From an uncultured Anaeromyxobacter sp. (GTDB taxonomy: Bacteria; Myxococcota; Myxococcia; Myxococcales; Anaeromyxobacteraceae): DNA of 64,000 nt. The position numbers were made by a program, and so were the translations under genes. A model generated the notes under the pieces. It saw only the letters and a list, made by a program, of their open reading frames with translations. It was not told where the DNA came from and did no database searches. The stretch's first letter is position 1. Every line of letters begins with the position of its first letter. This document shows, piece after piece, positions 20,158 to 29,249 of this stretch. The stretch spans positions 1 to 64,000 of the forward strand of contig CAIOAK010000204.1 of assembly GCA_903855945.1 (NCBI GenBank). The letters are read 5' to 3'.

Positions 20158-21561
20158 ATGGCGGCGACCTGGATAGCCGGGGGCACGGTGGTGACCGAGG
20201 AGGGGCGGCGGCGCGCCGACCTGCTCGTCCGGGACGGCGTCGTCGCAGCGGTCGGGCTGTCGCTCGACGTGCCCGCCGGGGCCGCGCGGATCGACGCGGG
20301 CGGCTGCCTCGTCATGCCGGGCGGCATCGACCCGCACACCCACATGCAGCTCCCCACCATGGGCACGGTGGTCGCGGACGATTTCGCGAGCGGCACCGCC
20401 GCGGCCGCCGCCGGCGGCACCACCACCATCCTCGACTTCGTCGGGCCGGAACGGGGCCAGTCCCCCGTGGAGGCGCTCGACACCTGGCGGGGCTGGGCCT
20501 CCCGCTCCACCATCGACTACGGCTTCCACATGACGGTGTCCTGGTGGGGGCCCGGCTTCTCCGCCGAGATGGCGCGCCTCGTCCAGGCCCACGGCGTCAC
20601 GAGCTTCAAGTTCTTCCTGGCCTACAAGGGCGGCCTCATGCTCTCCGACGAGGAGATCGTGAAGGGATTCCTGCGCTGCCGGGAGCTCGGCGCGCTCCCG
20701 CAGGTCCACGCCGAGAACGGCGAGCTCATCGCCCACCTGCAGGCGAAGCTGCTCGCCGAGGGCAGGACCGGCCCCGTGGCGCACGCGCTCTCGCGCCCCC
20801 CCGAGCTCGAGGGGGAGGCCACCCTGCGGGCCGTCACCATGGCCGAGACGGTGGGCGTGCCCCTCTACGTGGTCCACGTGTCGGCGGCCCAGGCGGCCCG
20901 GGCCATCGGCGAGGCTCGTTCACGCGGAGTGAAAATCGTCGGCGAGACCCTGCCCGGCTTCCTGGCCATCGACGATTCGGTCTACGCGTCCCCCGACTTC
21001 GACCAGGCGGCCGGCCACGTCATGAGCCCCCCCTACCGACCGAAGGGGCACCTGGAGGCGCTCTGGCGGGCGCTCGAGAGCGGGGCGCTCAGCACCACCG
21101 GCACCGACCACTGCTGCTTCACCCGCGAGCAGAAGCGGGCCGGGCTGGAGCGCTTCACGCTCATCCCCAACGGCTGCGGCGGGGTCGAGGACCGGCTTCA
21201 CGTCCTCTGGCAACTGGGCGTGAACGGCGGGCGGATCACGCCCGAGAAGTTCGTGTCGCTCACCTCCGGCAACGCGGCCCGCGCCTTCCACCTCTGGCCC
21301 AGGAAGGGGTCGCTGGCCGTCGGCTCCGACGCCGACGTGCTGGTGCTAGACCCCACGCGGGAGAAGACCCTCTCCGCGCGGACCCAGCATCAGCGGACCG
21401 ACTTCTCGGTCTGGGAGGGGCGCACCGTGAAGGGGGTGGTCGTCCACACCCTCTCCCGGGGACGGCACATCTGGGCCGACGGCGACCTGCGCGCCGAGCC
21501 CGGCTGGGGACGCTTCCTGCCGCGGCGCCCCTTCGGACCGGTGTACGAGCGGCTGGTCTGA
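20158..21561 (+). CDS. hyuA: D-hydantoinase/dihydropyrimidinase
   Basis: A 467-residue cyclic-amidohydrolase hydrolysing a hydantoin or dihydropyrimidine-like ring to an N-carbamoyl amino acid. The metal motif GGIDPHTHMQL (His60, His62), the carboxylated lysine position Lys151 in TSFKFFLAYKGG, VHAENGELI, VVHVSAAQAA and TGTDHCCFT are all intact. A good SD (GGGGAGGATCGGG) precedes ATG 20158. It is divergent from ssnA and convergent with the D-aminoacylase-like gene (stops 4 bases apart). Together with the M20 carbamoylase it forms a hydantoinase/carbamoylase pair, consistent with opening of an imidazolidinone or hydantoin intermediate of purine breakdown. A strong dispersed palindrome is at 20919. 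Confidence 0.93.
   Translation: MAATWIAGGTVVTEEGRRRADLLVRDGVVAAVGLSLDVPAGAARIDAGGCLVMPGGIDPHTHMQLPTMGTVVADDFASGTAAAAAGGTTTILDFVGPERGQSPVEALDTWRGWASRSTIDYGFHMTVSWWGPGFSAEMARLVQAHGVTSFKFFLAYKGGLMLSDEEIVKGFLRCRELGALPQVHAENGELIAHLQAKLLAEGRTGPVAHALSRPPELEGEATLRAVTMAETVGVPLYVVHVSAAQAARAIGEARSRGVKIVGETLPGFLAIDDSVYASPDFDQAAGHVMSPPYRPKGHLEALWRALESGALSTTGTDHCCFTREQKRAGLERFTLIPNGCGGVEDRLHVLWQLGVNGGRITPEKFVSLTSGNAARAFHLWPRKGSLAVGSDADVLVLDPTREKTLSARTQHQRTDFSVWEGRTVKGVVVHTLSRGRHIWADGDLRAEPGWGRFLPRRPFGPVYERLV
20919..20933. repeat. dispersed palindrome, strong copy (11/12)
   Basis: TTCACG-CGG-AGTGAA inside hyuA, in codons TCA CGC GGA GTG AAA. TCA and AAA are scarce elsewhere in this gene. Confidence 0.8.
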
Positions 21562-21565
21562 TCGA

Positions 21566-23212
21566 TCAGGCGCTGGGCGGGCTCGTGAGGGTCCGGCCCG
21601 GGAATCGGCGGGGGACGACGAGCCGTCCGTGGTCGAGCACCAGCTCGCCGTGGACCCAGACCATGTCGATCCCCTCGGGCGGCACGAGCGGCGACTCGTA
21701 GTCGTTCCGCTCCCGGACCCTCTCGGCGTCCAGGAGCACGAGCGAGGCATCGGCCCCGGGGCGGAGCGTCGGATCGGGCAGCCGGAGGAAGCGCATCGGG
21801 AGGGTGGCCATCCGGAAGACCATCTGCTCGACGGGGATGCCCATCTCCCGCGCCATGCGCAGCGCCTTCGGGAAGGCGCCCACGGCCCGGGGGTGCGGCT
21901 TCTGCCCCGGGCCGGGCATGAGGCCGTCGGTGCAGATGGCCATGGTCGGGCGCCGGAAGAACCGCTCCACCGTGGCCTCGTTCCCGTAGTGGGTGATGAT
22001 GGCCACCTCGCCCCGGTTCGCGAGGAAGAAGTCGAACACCGCCTCGTACGCAGCCACCGATTCGACGTCGGCGACCCCGGCTGCCCGCGCCACGTCGGCG
22101 AGCCGCTTGCCGAGCCAGGCGTCCCCGACCCCGGCCCTCACGCCCGCGATCTGGATGCCGCCGAGCCCGCCGCAGAAGTGGACGAAGTTGTCCCAGGTGG
22201 TGGTGTCGTGGCGCATCCGCTCGGCGATGCGGGCCCGGGCCAGCGGGTCGGCGAGCCGGGCCAGGAACTCGGCGCGGGAACCCGCCCGGACGTCGGGCGG
22301 GAAGATGGCGTCCCCGGTCGTCGAGCCGGCCGTGTACGGGTACATGTTCTCCATCGTGGGGATGGAGGCGGCCGCGTCGGCGAGCATCGACTCGAGCTCC
22401 CCGACCTTGCCGTAGTTCGAGACCCCCGCGATCTTCGAGTGCTCGTTGCAGTACGCGCCCCCGCCGTCGATGGCCGCCTCGACCACCTCCCGGAGGCTCC
22501 CCACGATGGCGTCGCTCTCGGAGCGCAGGTGCGGGAAGAGGGCGCCCGGCTTCACGTCGTTGAAGGCGCGGACGAGCGCCGTGATCTCGCGCTGGTCCGA
22601 GTAGACCGCGGGGTTGTAGACGAGCCCCGTGGAGAGACCCAGCGTGAGGGGGGCCTCGCGCCGGACCACCTCCGCCATGGCCGCCACCTCGGCGTCGGTG
22701 GCGACCCGGGCCAGGTTCTCCATCACCACCCGGCGAACGGCGGAGTGGCCGAGGTAGAGCCCCATGTCGGTCACCGAGCGACCCCGGTGCCAGTCGAGGA
22801 AGCCGGCCACCGACGACCAGGTCCACTCTCCGTCGATGGCACCGTCGAGCGGGCGCAGCTGGGCCGCGTACTGGGATCGCTGGGCCTCCGCCACCGGCGC
22901 GGGTGACAGGCCGTCCACGCCGCAGATCCGGCGCGTCACACCGCCGAGCACGGCGAGCTCGCAGGCGCGCGGCAGGCCGCTCTCGCCGGGGGCCGTTCCG
23001 CCGAGCGCCCCGTGGTTGTGGGTGTCCACGAAGCCGGGGGCGAGAACCCTCCCCCGCGCCTCCACGACACGATCGGCCGAGGCGGCGTCGGACGGGGGGA
23101 CCGAGCCCATGTGGACGATGACGTCGCCGTCCACGAGGACGTCGCCCGCCTGGGGCGGCGTGACGCCGTCGCCCGTGACGATGCGGGCATCCCGGATGAG
23201 GAGGCGGCTCAC
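21566..23212 (-). CDS. N-acyl-D-amino-acid deacylase-like amidohydrolase
   Basis: A 548-residue amidohydrolase-superfamily enzyme resembling D-aminoacylases, which cleave N-acyl-D-amino acids. The metal motif is GFVDTHNHGALGG. The conserved histidine/cysteine block is LGLSTGLVYNPAVYS. Later come GGAYCNEHSK, THYGNEATVERFF and AICTDGLMPGPGQKPHPRAVGAFPKAL. The C-terminal strand VWVHGELVLDHGRLV is typical. The start is GTG 23212, overlapping the carbamoylase stop as GTGA, so it is translationally coupled to it. Its place between hydantoinase and carbamoylase suggests it deacylates or deformylates an intermediate of the same pathway. The E. coli yge/xdh set, as I recall it, has no such gene. Substrate inferred only. 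Confidence 0.82.
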   Translation of the reverse strand: MSRLLIRDARIVTGDGVTPPQAGDVLVDGDVIVHMGSVPPSDAASADRVVEARGRVLAPGFVDTHNHGALGGTAPGESGLPRACELAVLGGVTRRICGVDGLSPAPVAEAQRSQYAAQLRPLDGAIDGEWTWSSVAGFLDWHRGRSVTDMGLYLGHSAVRRVVMENLARVATDAEVAAMAEVVRREAPLTLGLSTGLVYNPAVYSDQREITALVRAFNDVKPGALFPHLRSESDAIVGSLREVVEAAIDGGGAYCNEHSKIAGVSNYGKVGELESMLADAAASIPTMENMYPYTAGSTTGDAIFPPDVRAGSRAEFLARLADPLARARIAERMRHDTTTWDNFVHFCGGLGGIQIAGVRAGVGDAWLGKRLADVARAAGVADVESVAAYEAVFDFFLANRGEVAIITHYGNEATVERFFRRPTMAICTDGLMPGPGQKPHPRAVGAFPKALRMAREMGIPVEQMVFRMATLPMRFLRLPDPTLRPGADASLVLLDAERVRERNDYESPLVPPEGIDMVWVHGELVLDHGRLVVPRRFPGRTLTSPPSA

Positions 23213-24444
23213 CCGGCCAGCTCTCGCACCAGCCGGAGGAGGACGTCGCCGCCGGCCTGGATGTCGGAGGGCGAGGTGTACTCCTCGACGTTGTGGCTCA
23301 CCCCCTTCGCGCTGGGGACGAAGACCATGCAGGCGGGGCAGACCGACGCGAGGATCTGCGCGTCGTGGCCGGCGCCGGAGGGCAGCCGGCGGACCTCGTG
23401 CCCGAGCTCCCGGGCGATGGCCTCGACCCGGCCGACCAGCGCGGCGTCGAACGCGACCGGCTCGAAGCGGGCCAGCGTGCGCCGGGAGAGGCCGACCCCC
23501 TCCTCCTTCGCCGCCCCCTCCGCGAAGGCGAAGACGCGACGCTCCGCCTCCTTCAGGAGGGTCTCGTCGGTGTTCCGGAGGTCCACCGTCATGACCACCC
23601 GGTTCGCCACCACGTTGACGAGGTTCGGGAACTGGGTGAGCAGCCCCACCGTCGCGACTTGATGGCCGCCCATCTCCGTCGCCACCTGCCTCGCGAAGGT
23701 GGTGATCCGGGCCGCCACGAGCCCGGCGTCGTGGCGCAGGCGCATGGGGGTGGTCCCGGCGTGGTTCGACTGCCCGGTGAGGGTGAACTCGGACCAGGAG
23801 ATGCCCTGCACGCCCTCGACGGCCCCGATGGTGAAGCCCTCGGCTTCGAGCACCGGTCCCTGCTCGACGTGGAGCTCCACGTAGGCGTGGACCTTCCCCT
23901 TCTTCCCTCCCACGGGCGCCGGGCCGGCGTAGCCGATCCGGGCCAGCTCGGCGCCGACCGTCGCGCCGTCGATCCCGGCCGTGGCGAGCGCCTTCTCGAG
24001 CGGCAGCTCGCCGACGAAGGCCAGGCTCCCCATCATGTCGGGCTGGAAGCGGCTCCCCTCCTCGTTCGTGAAGAAGGCCACCGCCAGCGGGCGCCGGGTG
24101 ACGATCCCCGCGTCGTCCAGGGTGGCGAGAACCTCCAGGCCGCCCAGCACCCCCAGGTTGCCGTCGTAGCGCCCGCCGGTCCGGACGGTGTCGATGTGGC
24201 TGCCCATCATGACCGGCGCCAGATCCTCCCGGCCCCGCCGGACGCCGACCACGTTCCCGAGTGCGTCCACGGTGACCGCGAGCCCCATCTCCCGCATCCA
24301 GCCCACCACGAGGTCGCGCCCGGCCCGGTCCTCGTCGGTGAGCGCGAGGCGCGCCACGCCGCCGCCGGCGATCGCCCCCACCTGCCCGAGTTCGGCGATC
24401 CGGCGGCAGAGCCGCTCTCCGTCGATTCGAAGTCCGTCCTGCAT
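23209..24444 (-). CDS. hyuC: Zn-dependent M20 N-carbamoyl-amino-acid hydrolase (hydantoinase/carbamoylase family)
   Basis: A 411-residue amidase of the AllC/HyuC/beta-ureidopropionase group, releasing CO2 and NH3 from an N-carbamoyl (ureido) amino acid. Two metal ions are held by MMGSHIDTVRTGGRYDG, NEEGSRFQPDMMGS and a C-terminal SGAGHDAQ. ELHVEQGPVLEAEG and the dimer-loop FTLTGQSNHAGTTPM are the family signatures. ATG 24444 lies 20 bases after the xdhD stop. The order xdhD-hyuC-deacylase on the minus strand suggests one transcript. It acts downstream of the hydantoinase; the AllC-like sequence would also suit ureido acids made from allantoin-type intermediates. Confidence 0.92.
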   Translation of the reverse strand: MQDGLRIDGERLCRRIAELGQVGAIAGGGVARLALTDEDRAGRDLVVGWMREMGLAVTVDALGNVVGVRRGREDLAPVMMGSHIDTVRTGGRYDGNLGVLGGLEVLATLDDAGIVTRRPLAVAFFTNEEGSRFQPDMMGSLAFVGELPLEKALATAGIDGATVGAELARIGYAGPAPVGGKKGKVHAYVELHVEQGPVLEAEGFTIGAVEGVQGISWSEFTLTGQSNHAGTTPMRLRHDAGLVAARITTFARQVATEMGGHQVATVGLLTQFPNLVNVVANRVVMTVDLRNTDETLLKEAERRVFAFAEGAAKEEGVGLSRRTLARFEPVAFDAALVGRVEAIARELGHEVRRLPSGAGHDAQILASVCPACMVFVPSAKGVSHNVEEYTSPSDIQAGGDVLLRLVRELAG

Positions 24445-24464
24445 CCGGCGCTCCTCTCGCTCCG

Positions 24465-27098
24465 TCAGTGCCAGCTCGACCGGTCTGCGTCGGGGATGCG
24501 CCCCACGTTGATGGCCCGCGCCGCGGGCGAGTCCTTCATGGGCAGCCGCATGCGCCGGACGCCGTCGAAGGCCGCCAGCGCGCCCGCCACCGCGCCGGCG
24601 GTGGGCACGAGGCCGATCTCCCCGACCCCCTTCGCCCCGAAGGGACCCTCGGGCTCCGGGTCCTCGACCAGGATCACCTCGACCTCGGGCATGTGCTGGG
24701 CGCGCAGGACGCCGATGTCGCGGAGACGGAAGGTCACCGGCATGCCGTCCTTGCAGGGGAGCTCCTCGGTGAGCGCGTAGCCGAGCCCCATGTGCACCGA
24801 GCCCTGCACCTGGGCCTCGCACTGCTGGGGGTTGATGGCTCGCCCCACGTCGTGGGCCGCGATGACCCTTTCGAGCACCCCCTTCTCGTCGAGGACCACC
24901 ACCTGGGTGGCCCAGCCGAAGGCGGTGTGGGTCTTCACCTTGCCGTTCTTCGTCTGGCCCGGCGCGGTGGTGTCGTCGATGACGATCTCGCCCGCGTACT
25001 CGCGCCCCGCGAGCTCGTCGAGGGAGTGGCCCCGGTCGAGGTCGGCGCGGAGCTTCCGCGCGGCCTCCACGGCTCCCCGCCCGGCGAGCAGCGTGGCGCG
25101 CGAGCCGGTGGTCTGCCCGGCGCCCAGCTCGAAGCGGCTGTCGATGCGCGGGAGGAAGGTCCGGGCCGGAAGCCCCGTCACCTCCACGGCGCACTGGACG
25201 AGGATGGTGAGGAGTCCCTGCCCCATCTCGGTGAACCCGGCGTACAGCCCCACCGTGCCGTCGCGCTCCACCACGAGGCGGCACTTGCCGGACTCGATGG
25301 CGCCGTTCCCGATGCCGGAGTTCTTGACGCCGCAGGCGATCCCCACGGCGCGACCCCGGCCCCGGGCCTCGTAGTAGGCATCTTTCACTGCGAGTAACGT
25401 CTTCTCCAGGCCGACCGACTTCTCGAGGACCTGCCCGGTCGTGAAGGTGTCCCCCACGCGCAGCCCGTTCCGGAAGCGCATCTCCCAGCCGTCGAGACCC
25501 ACCTTGGCCGCCAGGAGGTCGATGCAGCCCTCCATCGCGAAGGCGGTCTGGTTCACGCCGAAGCCGCGCATGGCGCCGCAGGGCGGGTTGTTCGTGTAGG
25601 CGGCGACGGCGTCCACCCGCACCGCCGGCACGCGGTAGGGGCCGCAGGCGTGTCCGGCGGCCCGCTCGATCACCTTTCCGCCGACCGACGCGTAGGCGCC
25701 CGAGTCGCCGAGGAGGTCCACCTTCGCGCCGGTGAGGCGCCCCTCGGCGTCGCATCCGACCGTGTAGTTCATGGTGATGGGGTGGCGCTTCGGGTGCATC
25801 CGGATCGACTGCTCCCGGTCGAGGACCAGGCGAACCGGGCGCCCGGTCTTCCGCGCCAGGAGCGCGGCCTGGGCCTGGACGCTCATGTCCTCCTTGCCGC
25901 CGAAGGCGCCGCCGTTCGGGACGAGCTCGACGAACACCCGGTCCTCGGGCTCGCCGAGCACCGCCGCCACCTGGCGCCGGTCGTCGAAGATCCCCTGCCC
26001 CTGCGTGTAGAGGTGGAGCCGCCCGTCGGGGAGCGGCACCGCGATGGCGGCCTCCGGCTCGAGGAAGAGGTGCTCGATCCGCTGGGTGGCCCAGGTGCCG
26101 CTGACCACGTGGGCCGAGGCCTGGAGCGCCGCCTCCACGTCGCCGCGCTCGATCCGGGTGACGGAGAGCACGTTCGCATGCTTCGGATTCACCTGCGGCG
26201 CTCCCGGACGGATGGAGTCGGCCGGGTCGAGCACCGGCGGCAAGGGCTCGTACTCCACCTCCACGAGCGCGGCCGCCTGCCGCGCGACGTGCGCGCTCTC
26301 GGCAGCCACCGCGGCGACCACGTCGCCCACCGCGCGGACCTCCTCCCCCTCGGCCACGAGCACGGGCCAGTCCCTGTAGACGAGCCCCACCCAGCGGTCG
26401 CCCGGGACGTCACGGGCGGTGACGACCGCCACCACGCCGGGCAGGGCCCGCGCCCGCGCCGTGTCGATGCGCACCACCCGCGCGCGCGCGTGCGCGGAGA
26501 GCGTCACCGCCCCGTGCAGCATGCCGGCGAAGGAGAGGTCGGCGACGAACGGGCGATCCCCGAGCGCGAGCTCCCCGCCCTGGTAGCGCACGAGCCGCGA
26601 TCCCACGCCCCCGTCGGTCACGAGCGGCGGCATCGCGCCGCCGCGCTTCACCGACTGGATGAGCTCCACCGCGTCCACGATCTTCACGTAGCCGGTGCAG
26701 CGGCACAGGTGGCCGTCGAGCCCCTTCGCGATCTCGTCGCGCGTGAGCACGCGGTCCTGGTCGGTGAGCCACTTGATCCGCAGCGTCAGGCCCGGCGTGC
26801 AGAAGCCGCACTGGACCCCGGCCGCCACCTGGAAGGCCTCCGCGTAGAGCTTTCGCTCCGCGGCCGGGACCCCCTCCAGCGTCAGGACGGCCTTGCCGTC
26901 CACCTTGGCGGCCGGGACCGAGCAGGAGGTCTTGGGATTCCCGTCGACGAGCACGAGGCAGCAGCCGCACTGCCCCTGGGGCGAGCAGGCGTCCTTCGGG
27001 GAGGTGATCCGGAAGGTCTCGCGCAAGAGCTCGAGGAGGGACTCGCCCGGCCGTGGCTCGGCCTGCCTGGGTGCGCCGTTCAGGTGGAAGGTGATCAT
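24465..27098 (-). CDS. xdhD: fused Fe-S/molybdopterin hydroxylase, XdhD/Se-dependent xanthine dehydrogenase type
   Basis: An 877-residue fusion of a [2Fe-2S] module and a xanthine-dehydrogenase molybdopterin module, without FAD. The first cluster uses the Cys at 38, 44, 46 and 47 in DACSPQGQCGCC; the second uses QCGFCTPG and HLCRCTGY. The Mo part shows GGAFGGKEDMSVQ, CGAMRGFGVNQ and the active-site GPFGAKGVGEIGL. This architecture is that of E. coli XdhD and of proteins called selenium-dependent xanthine dehydrogenase. ATG 27098 has GGAGG upstream and a -10-like TAGAAT (27111-27116). It is divergent from ygfK by 68 bases. Electrons must leave via another protein, perhaps YgfK. Selenium dependence is family knowledge, not visible here. 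Confidence 0.9.
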   Translation of the reverse strand: MITFHLNGAPRQAEPRPGESLLELLRETFRITSPKDACSPQGQCGCCLVLVDGNPKTSCSVPAAKVDGKAVLTLEGVPAAERKLYAEAFQVAAGVQCGFCTPGLTLRIKWLTDQDRVLTRDEIAKGLDGHLCRCTGYVKIVDAVELIQSVKRGGAMPPLVTDGGVGSRLVRYQGGELALGDRPFVADLSFAGMLHGAVTLSAHARARVVRIDTARARALPGVVAVVTARDVPGDRWVGLVYRDWPVLVAEGEEVRAVGDVVAAVAAESAHVARQAAALVEVEYEPLPPVLDPADSIRPGAPQVNPKHANVLSVTRIERGDVEAALQASAHVVSGTWATQRIEHLFLEPEAAIAVPLPDGRLHLYTQGQGIFDDRRQVAAVLGEPEDRVFVELVPNGGAFGGKEDMSVQAQAALLARKTGRPVRLVLDREQSIRMHPKRHPITMNYTVGCDAEGRLTGAKVDLLGDSGAYASVGGKVIERAAGHACGPYRVPAVRVDAVAAYTNNPPCGAMRGFGVNQTAFAMEGCIDLLAAKVGLDGWEMRFRNGLRVGDTFTTGQVLEKSVGLEKTLLAVKDAYYEARGRGRAVGIACGVKNSGIGNGAIESGKCRLVVERDGTVGLYAGFTEMGQGLLTILVQCAVEVTGLPARTFLPRIDSRFELGAGQTTGSRATLLAGRGAVEAARKLRADLDRGHSLDELAGREYAGEIVIDDTTAPGQTKNGKVKTHTAFGWATQVVVLDEKGVLERVIAAHDVGRAINPQQCEAQVQGSVHMGLGYALTEELPCKDGMPVTFRLRDIGVLRAQHMPEVEVILVEDPEPEGPFGAKGVGEIGLVPTAGAVAGALAAFDGVRRMRLPMKDSPAARAINVGRIPDADRSSWH
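25384..25398. repeat. dispersed palindrome copy (10/12)
   Basis: TTCACT-GCG-AGTAAC within xdhD. On the coding strand the codons are TTA CTC GCA GTG AAA, all but GTG and CTC being unusual here. Confidence 0.7.
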
Positions 27099-27166
27099 CG
27101 CTGGCCCTCCATTCTATGCGAGCGTCGCCCTCGACGCCTGCGCCGAAATCGGGGAGAAGGAGGGCA

Positions 27167-29239
27167 ATGGAACTCGTCCCGGTCCCGTTCGGCGTCCTCG
27201 TGAACCGACTGTTCACGGAGATCACCCGGAAGAAGGCCGCCTTCGACCTGCCGGCCCGCCACTTCTCCCTCGGGGACCCGGCGCGGGACCTGTCGGTCTC
27301 GATCCACGGCCACCGGGCGTCCAGCCCGCTCGGCCCCGCCGCCGGGCCGCACACCCAGCTCGCCCAGAACATCGTCCTCTCCTGGCTCGCCGGCTGCCGG
27401 GTCATGGAGCTGAAGACCGTCCAGGTGAAGGACGATCTCGTCATCCCCCGCCCCTGCATCGACATGCAGACGGTGGGCTTCAACGTCGAGTGGTCGCAGG
27501 AGCTCACGCTCGAGCGGTCGCTGGAGGAGTACGTCAAGGCGTCGATGCTCATCGAGATGCTGAAGGGCTCGGGAGTCCTCCCGGGGCTCTCGCCGGGCTT
27601 CGGGGACACCGTCTTCGACATGAGCGTGGGTTACGACCTGGCCGGCATCCGATCGCCTCGCGTCCAGGCCTTCGTGGACGGACTCCTCGACGCCGGGAGG
27701 GTGATCGAGCGGCTCCGCGACCAGGTTCCCGCCGGGTGGCGCCACCTGCGCGACCTGCCCTTCCCGACCCGGATCTCCGACACCCTCACCCTCTCCACGT
27801 TCCACGGATGCCCCCCGGAGGAGATCGAGGGGATCGGCGAACATCTGCTGCGCGACCTGGGGCTGCACCTCGTGGTGAAGCTCAACCCCACGCTGCTCGG
27901 GCCGGACGAGCTCCGCGCCATCCTGCGCGACCGGCTGGGCTTCGCCGAACTCGCCGTCCCCGACTCCGCCTTCGAGAAGGACGCGCGGTGGAGCCAGGTG
28001 GTCGGATTCGTCGAGCGGCTGGGCGCGCTGGCCGAGGCGAGGGGGCGCGGCTTCGGAGTGAAGTTCACGAACACGCTGCTCGTCCGGAACCACAAGTCCT
28101 TCTTCCCGGCGACGGAGAAGGAGATGTACCTCTCGGGCGCCCCCCTCCACGTGCTCGCGATGGCGCTCGTGCAGCGCTTCCGCCGCCGGTTCGGGGATCG
28201 GTACCCGATCTCCTTCTCGGCGGGGATCGACGCGGCCAACTTCCCCGACGCGGTGGCGCTCGGGCTCAAGCCGGTGAGCGTCTGCACCGACCTCCTCCGG
28301 GCCGGCGGATACGGGCGCACCCGGAACTACCACGCCGAGCTCTTCCGTCGCATGGACGCGGCCGGGGCGACCGACCTCGACACCTTCGCCATCCGGGGTC
28401 TCGGCCAGGGCGAGGCCGCGCTCGCCTCGCTCGGCCTGCCGGAGGCTGCTGCCGCCGCGTGCCGCGCGGCGCTCCAGGGCAAGGGCGACCTGCGCGATGC
28501 CGCTGGACCGGCATTCGACGCCTGGGTCTCCGCCGCCCGGCTCCGGAACACCGACGTCCACCTCGAGCGGGCCCTCGAGGACCCGCGCTACGCGGCCGCG
28601 AAGAACTCCACGCCGCCGAAGAAGGTCGGTTCGTCGCTCACGCTCTTCGACTGCCTCACCTGCGACAAGTGCATCCCGGTCTGCCCGAACGACGCCAACT
28701 TCGCGCTCCCCATGCCGAAGGGGGCGGTGCGGCTCGAGCGGCTCGTCCCCGGCGCGGCGGGGTTCACGCTCGAGCTCGTGGGGGAGACGCCCGTCGAGGA
28801 GGCCCACCAGATCGCCAACTTCGCCGACGCCTGCAACGAGTGCGGCCACTGCGACGTGATGTGCCCGGAGGACGGCGGCCCCTACGTGGTGAAGCCCCGC
28901 TTCTTCGGCAGCGTGGAGGCCTGGACGCTGGCCCCCGCCCGCGACGGGTTCGCCCTCGAGCGAAGCGGGGACGCCATCCGCATGCACGGCCGGTTCGGGA
29001 CCCGCACCTTCGTCGTGGAGAGCGGCGCGGGCCCCGTGCGCTACCAGGGTGAGGGCTTCGACCTTCGGCTCGACCCGTCCGATCCGGCCCGGACCGCTCG
29101 AGGTGTGGCGAGCGGTCCCGTCGACCTCGGTTACCTCCGCATCATGGAGCGACTCCGCGAAGCGGTGACCGCTCCGGACGCGGTGAACTTCGTGAGCGCA
29201 GCACTCTCCGTCGTCGCGCCGGCGGCGCGGCAGGGTTAA
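27167..29239 (+). CDS. ygfK: YgfK-like iron-sulfur oxidoreductase subunit, short form
   Basis: A 690-residue protein matching the N- and C-terminal parts of YgfK, the flavin/Fe-S protein found with xdhD and ssnA. Residues 1-480 are a dihydroorotate-dehydrogenase-like barrel (LVPVPFGVLVNRLFTEI, GPHTQLAQNI, MELKTVQVKDDL, STFHGCPPEEIEGI, VKLNPTLLG). A [4Fe-4S] motif CLTCDKCIPVCPNDANF starts at residue 496 and a second, CNECGHCDVMCPEDGGPY, at 556. YgfK proteins I know are about 1,000 residues because a GltD-like FAD/NAD(P)H module precedes the ferredoxin part; that module is absent. SD GAGAAGGAGGGC precedes ATG 27167. It is cotranscribed with xdhA (10-base gap). Probably reduces a purine ring intermediate; inference. 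Confidence 0.85.
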   Translation: MELVPVPFGVLVNRLFTEITRKKAAFDLPARHFSLGDPARDLSVSIHGHRASSPLGPAAGPHTQLAQNIVLSWLAGCRVMELKTVQVKDDLVIPRPCIDMQTVGFNVEWSQELTLERSLEEYVKASMLIEMLKGSGVLPGLSPGFGDTVFDMSVGYDLAGIRSPRVQAFVDGLLDAGRVIERLRDQVPAGWRHLRDLPFPTRISDTLTLSTFHGCPPEEIEGIGEHLLRDLGLHLVVKLNPTLLGPDELRAILRDRLGFAELAVPDSAFEKDARWSQVVGFVERLGALAEARGRGFGVKFTNTLLVRNHKSFFPATEKEMYLSGAPLHVLAMALVQRFRRRFGDRYPISFSAGIDAANFPDAVALGLKPVSVCTDLLRAGGYGRTRNYHAELFRRMDAAGATDLDTFAIRGLGQGEAALASLGLPEAAAAACRAALQGKGDLRDAAGPAFDAWVSAARLRNTDVHLERALEDPRYAAAKNSTPPKKVGSSLTLFDCLTCDKCIPVCPNDANFALPMPKGAVRLERLVPGAAGFTLELVGETPVEEAHQIANFADACNECGHCDVMCPEDGGPYVVKPRFFGSVEAWTLAPARDGFALERSGDAIRMHGRFGTRTFVVESGAGPVRYQGEGFDLRLDPSDPARTARGVASGPVDLGYLRIMERLREAVTAPDAVNFVSAALSVVAPAARQG

Positions 29240-29249
29240 GGTTGGGCGC

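Noticed and set aside
26478-26497. Alternating CG run in xdhD as a Z-DNA or regulatory element
   Set aside because: It encodes a run of Ala/Arg residues with normal codon choice; alternating CG is expected by chance in such GC-rich coding DNA.
28051-28075. GTGAAGTTCAC inverted repeat in ygfK
   Set aside because: Right half-site only; the left side does not match the dispersed palindrome and the codons are ordinary.
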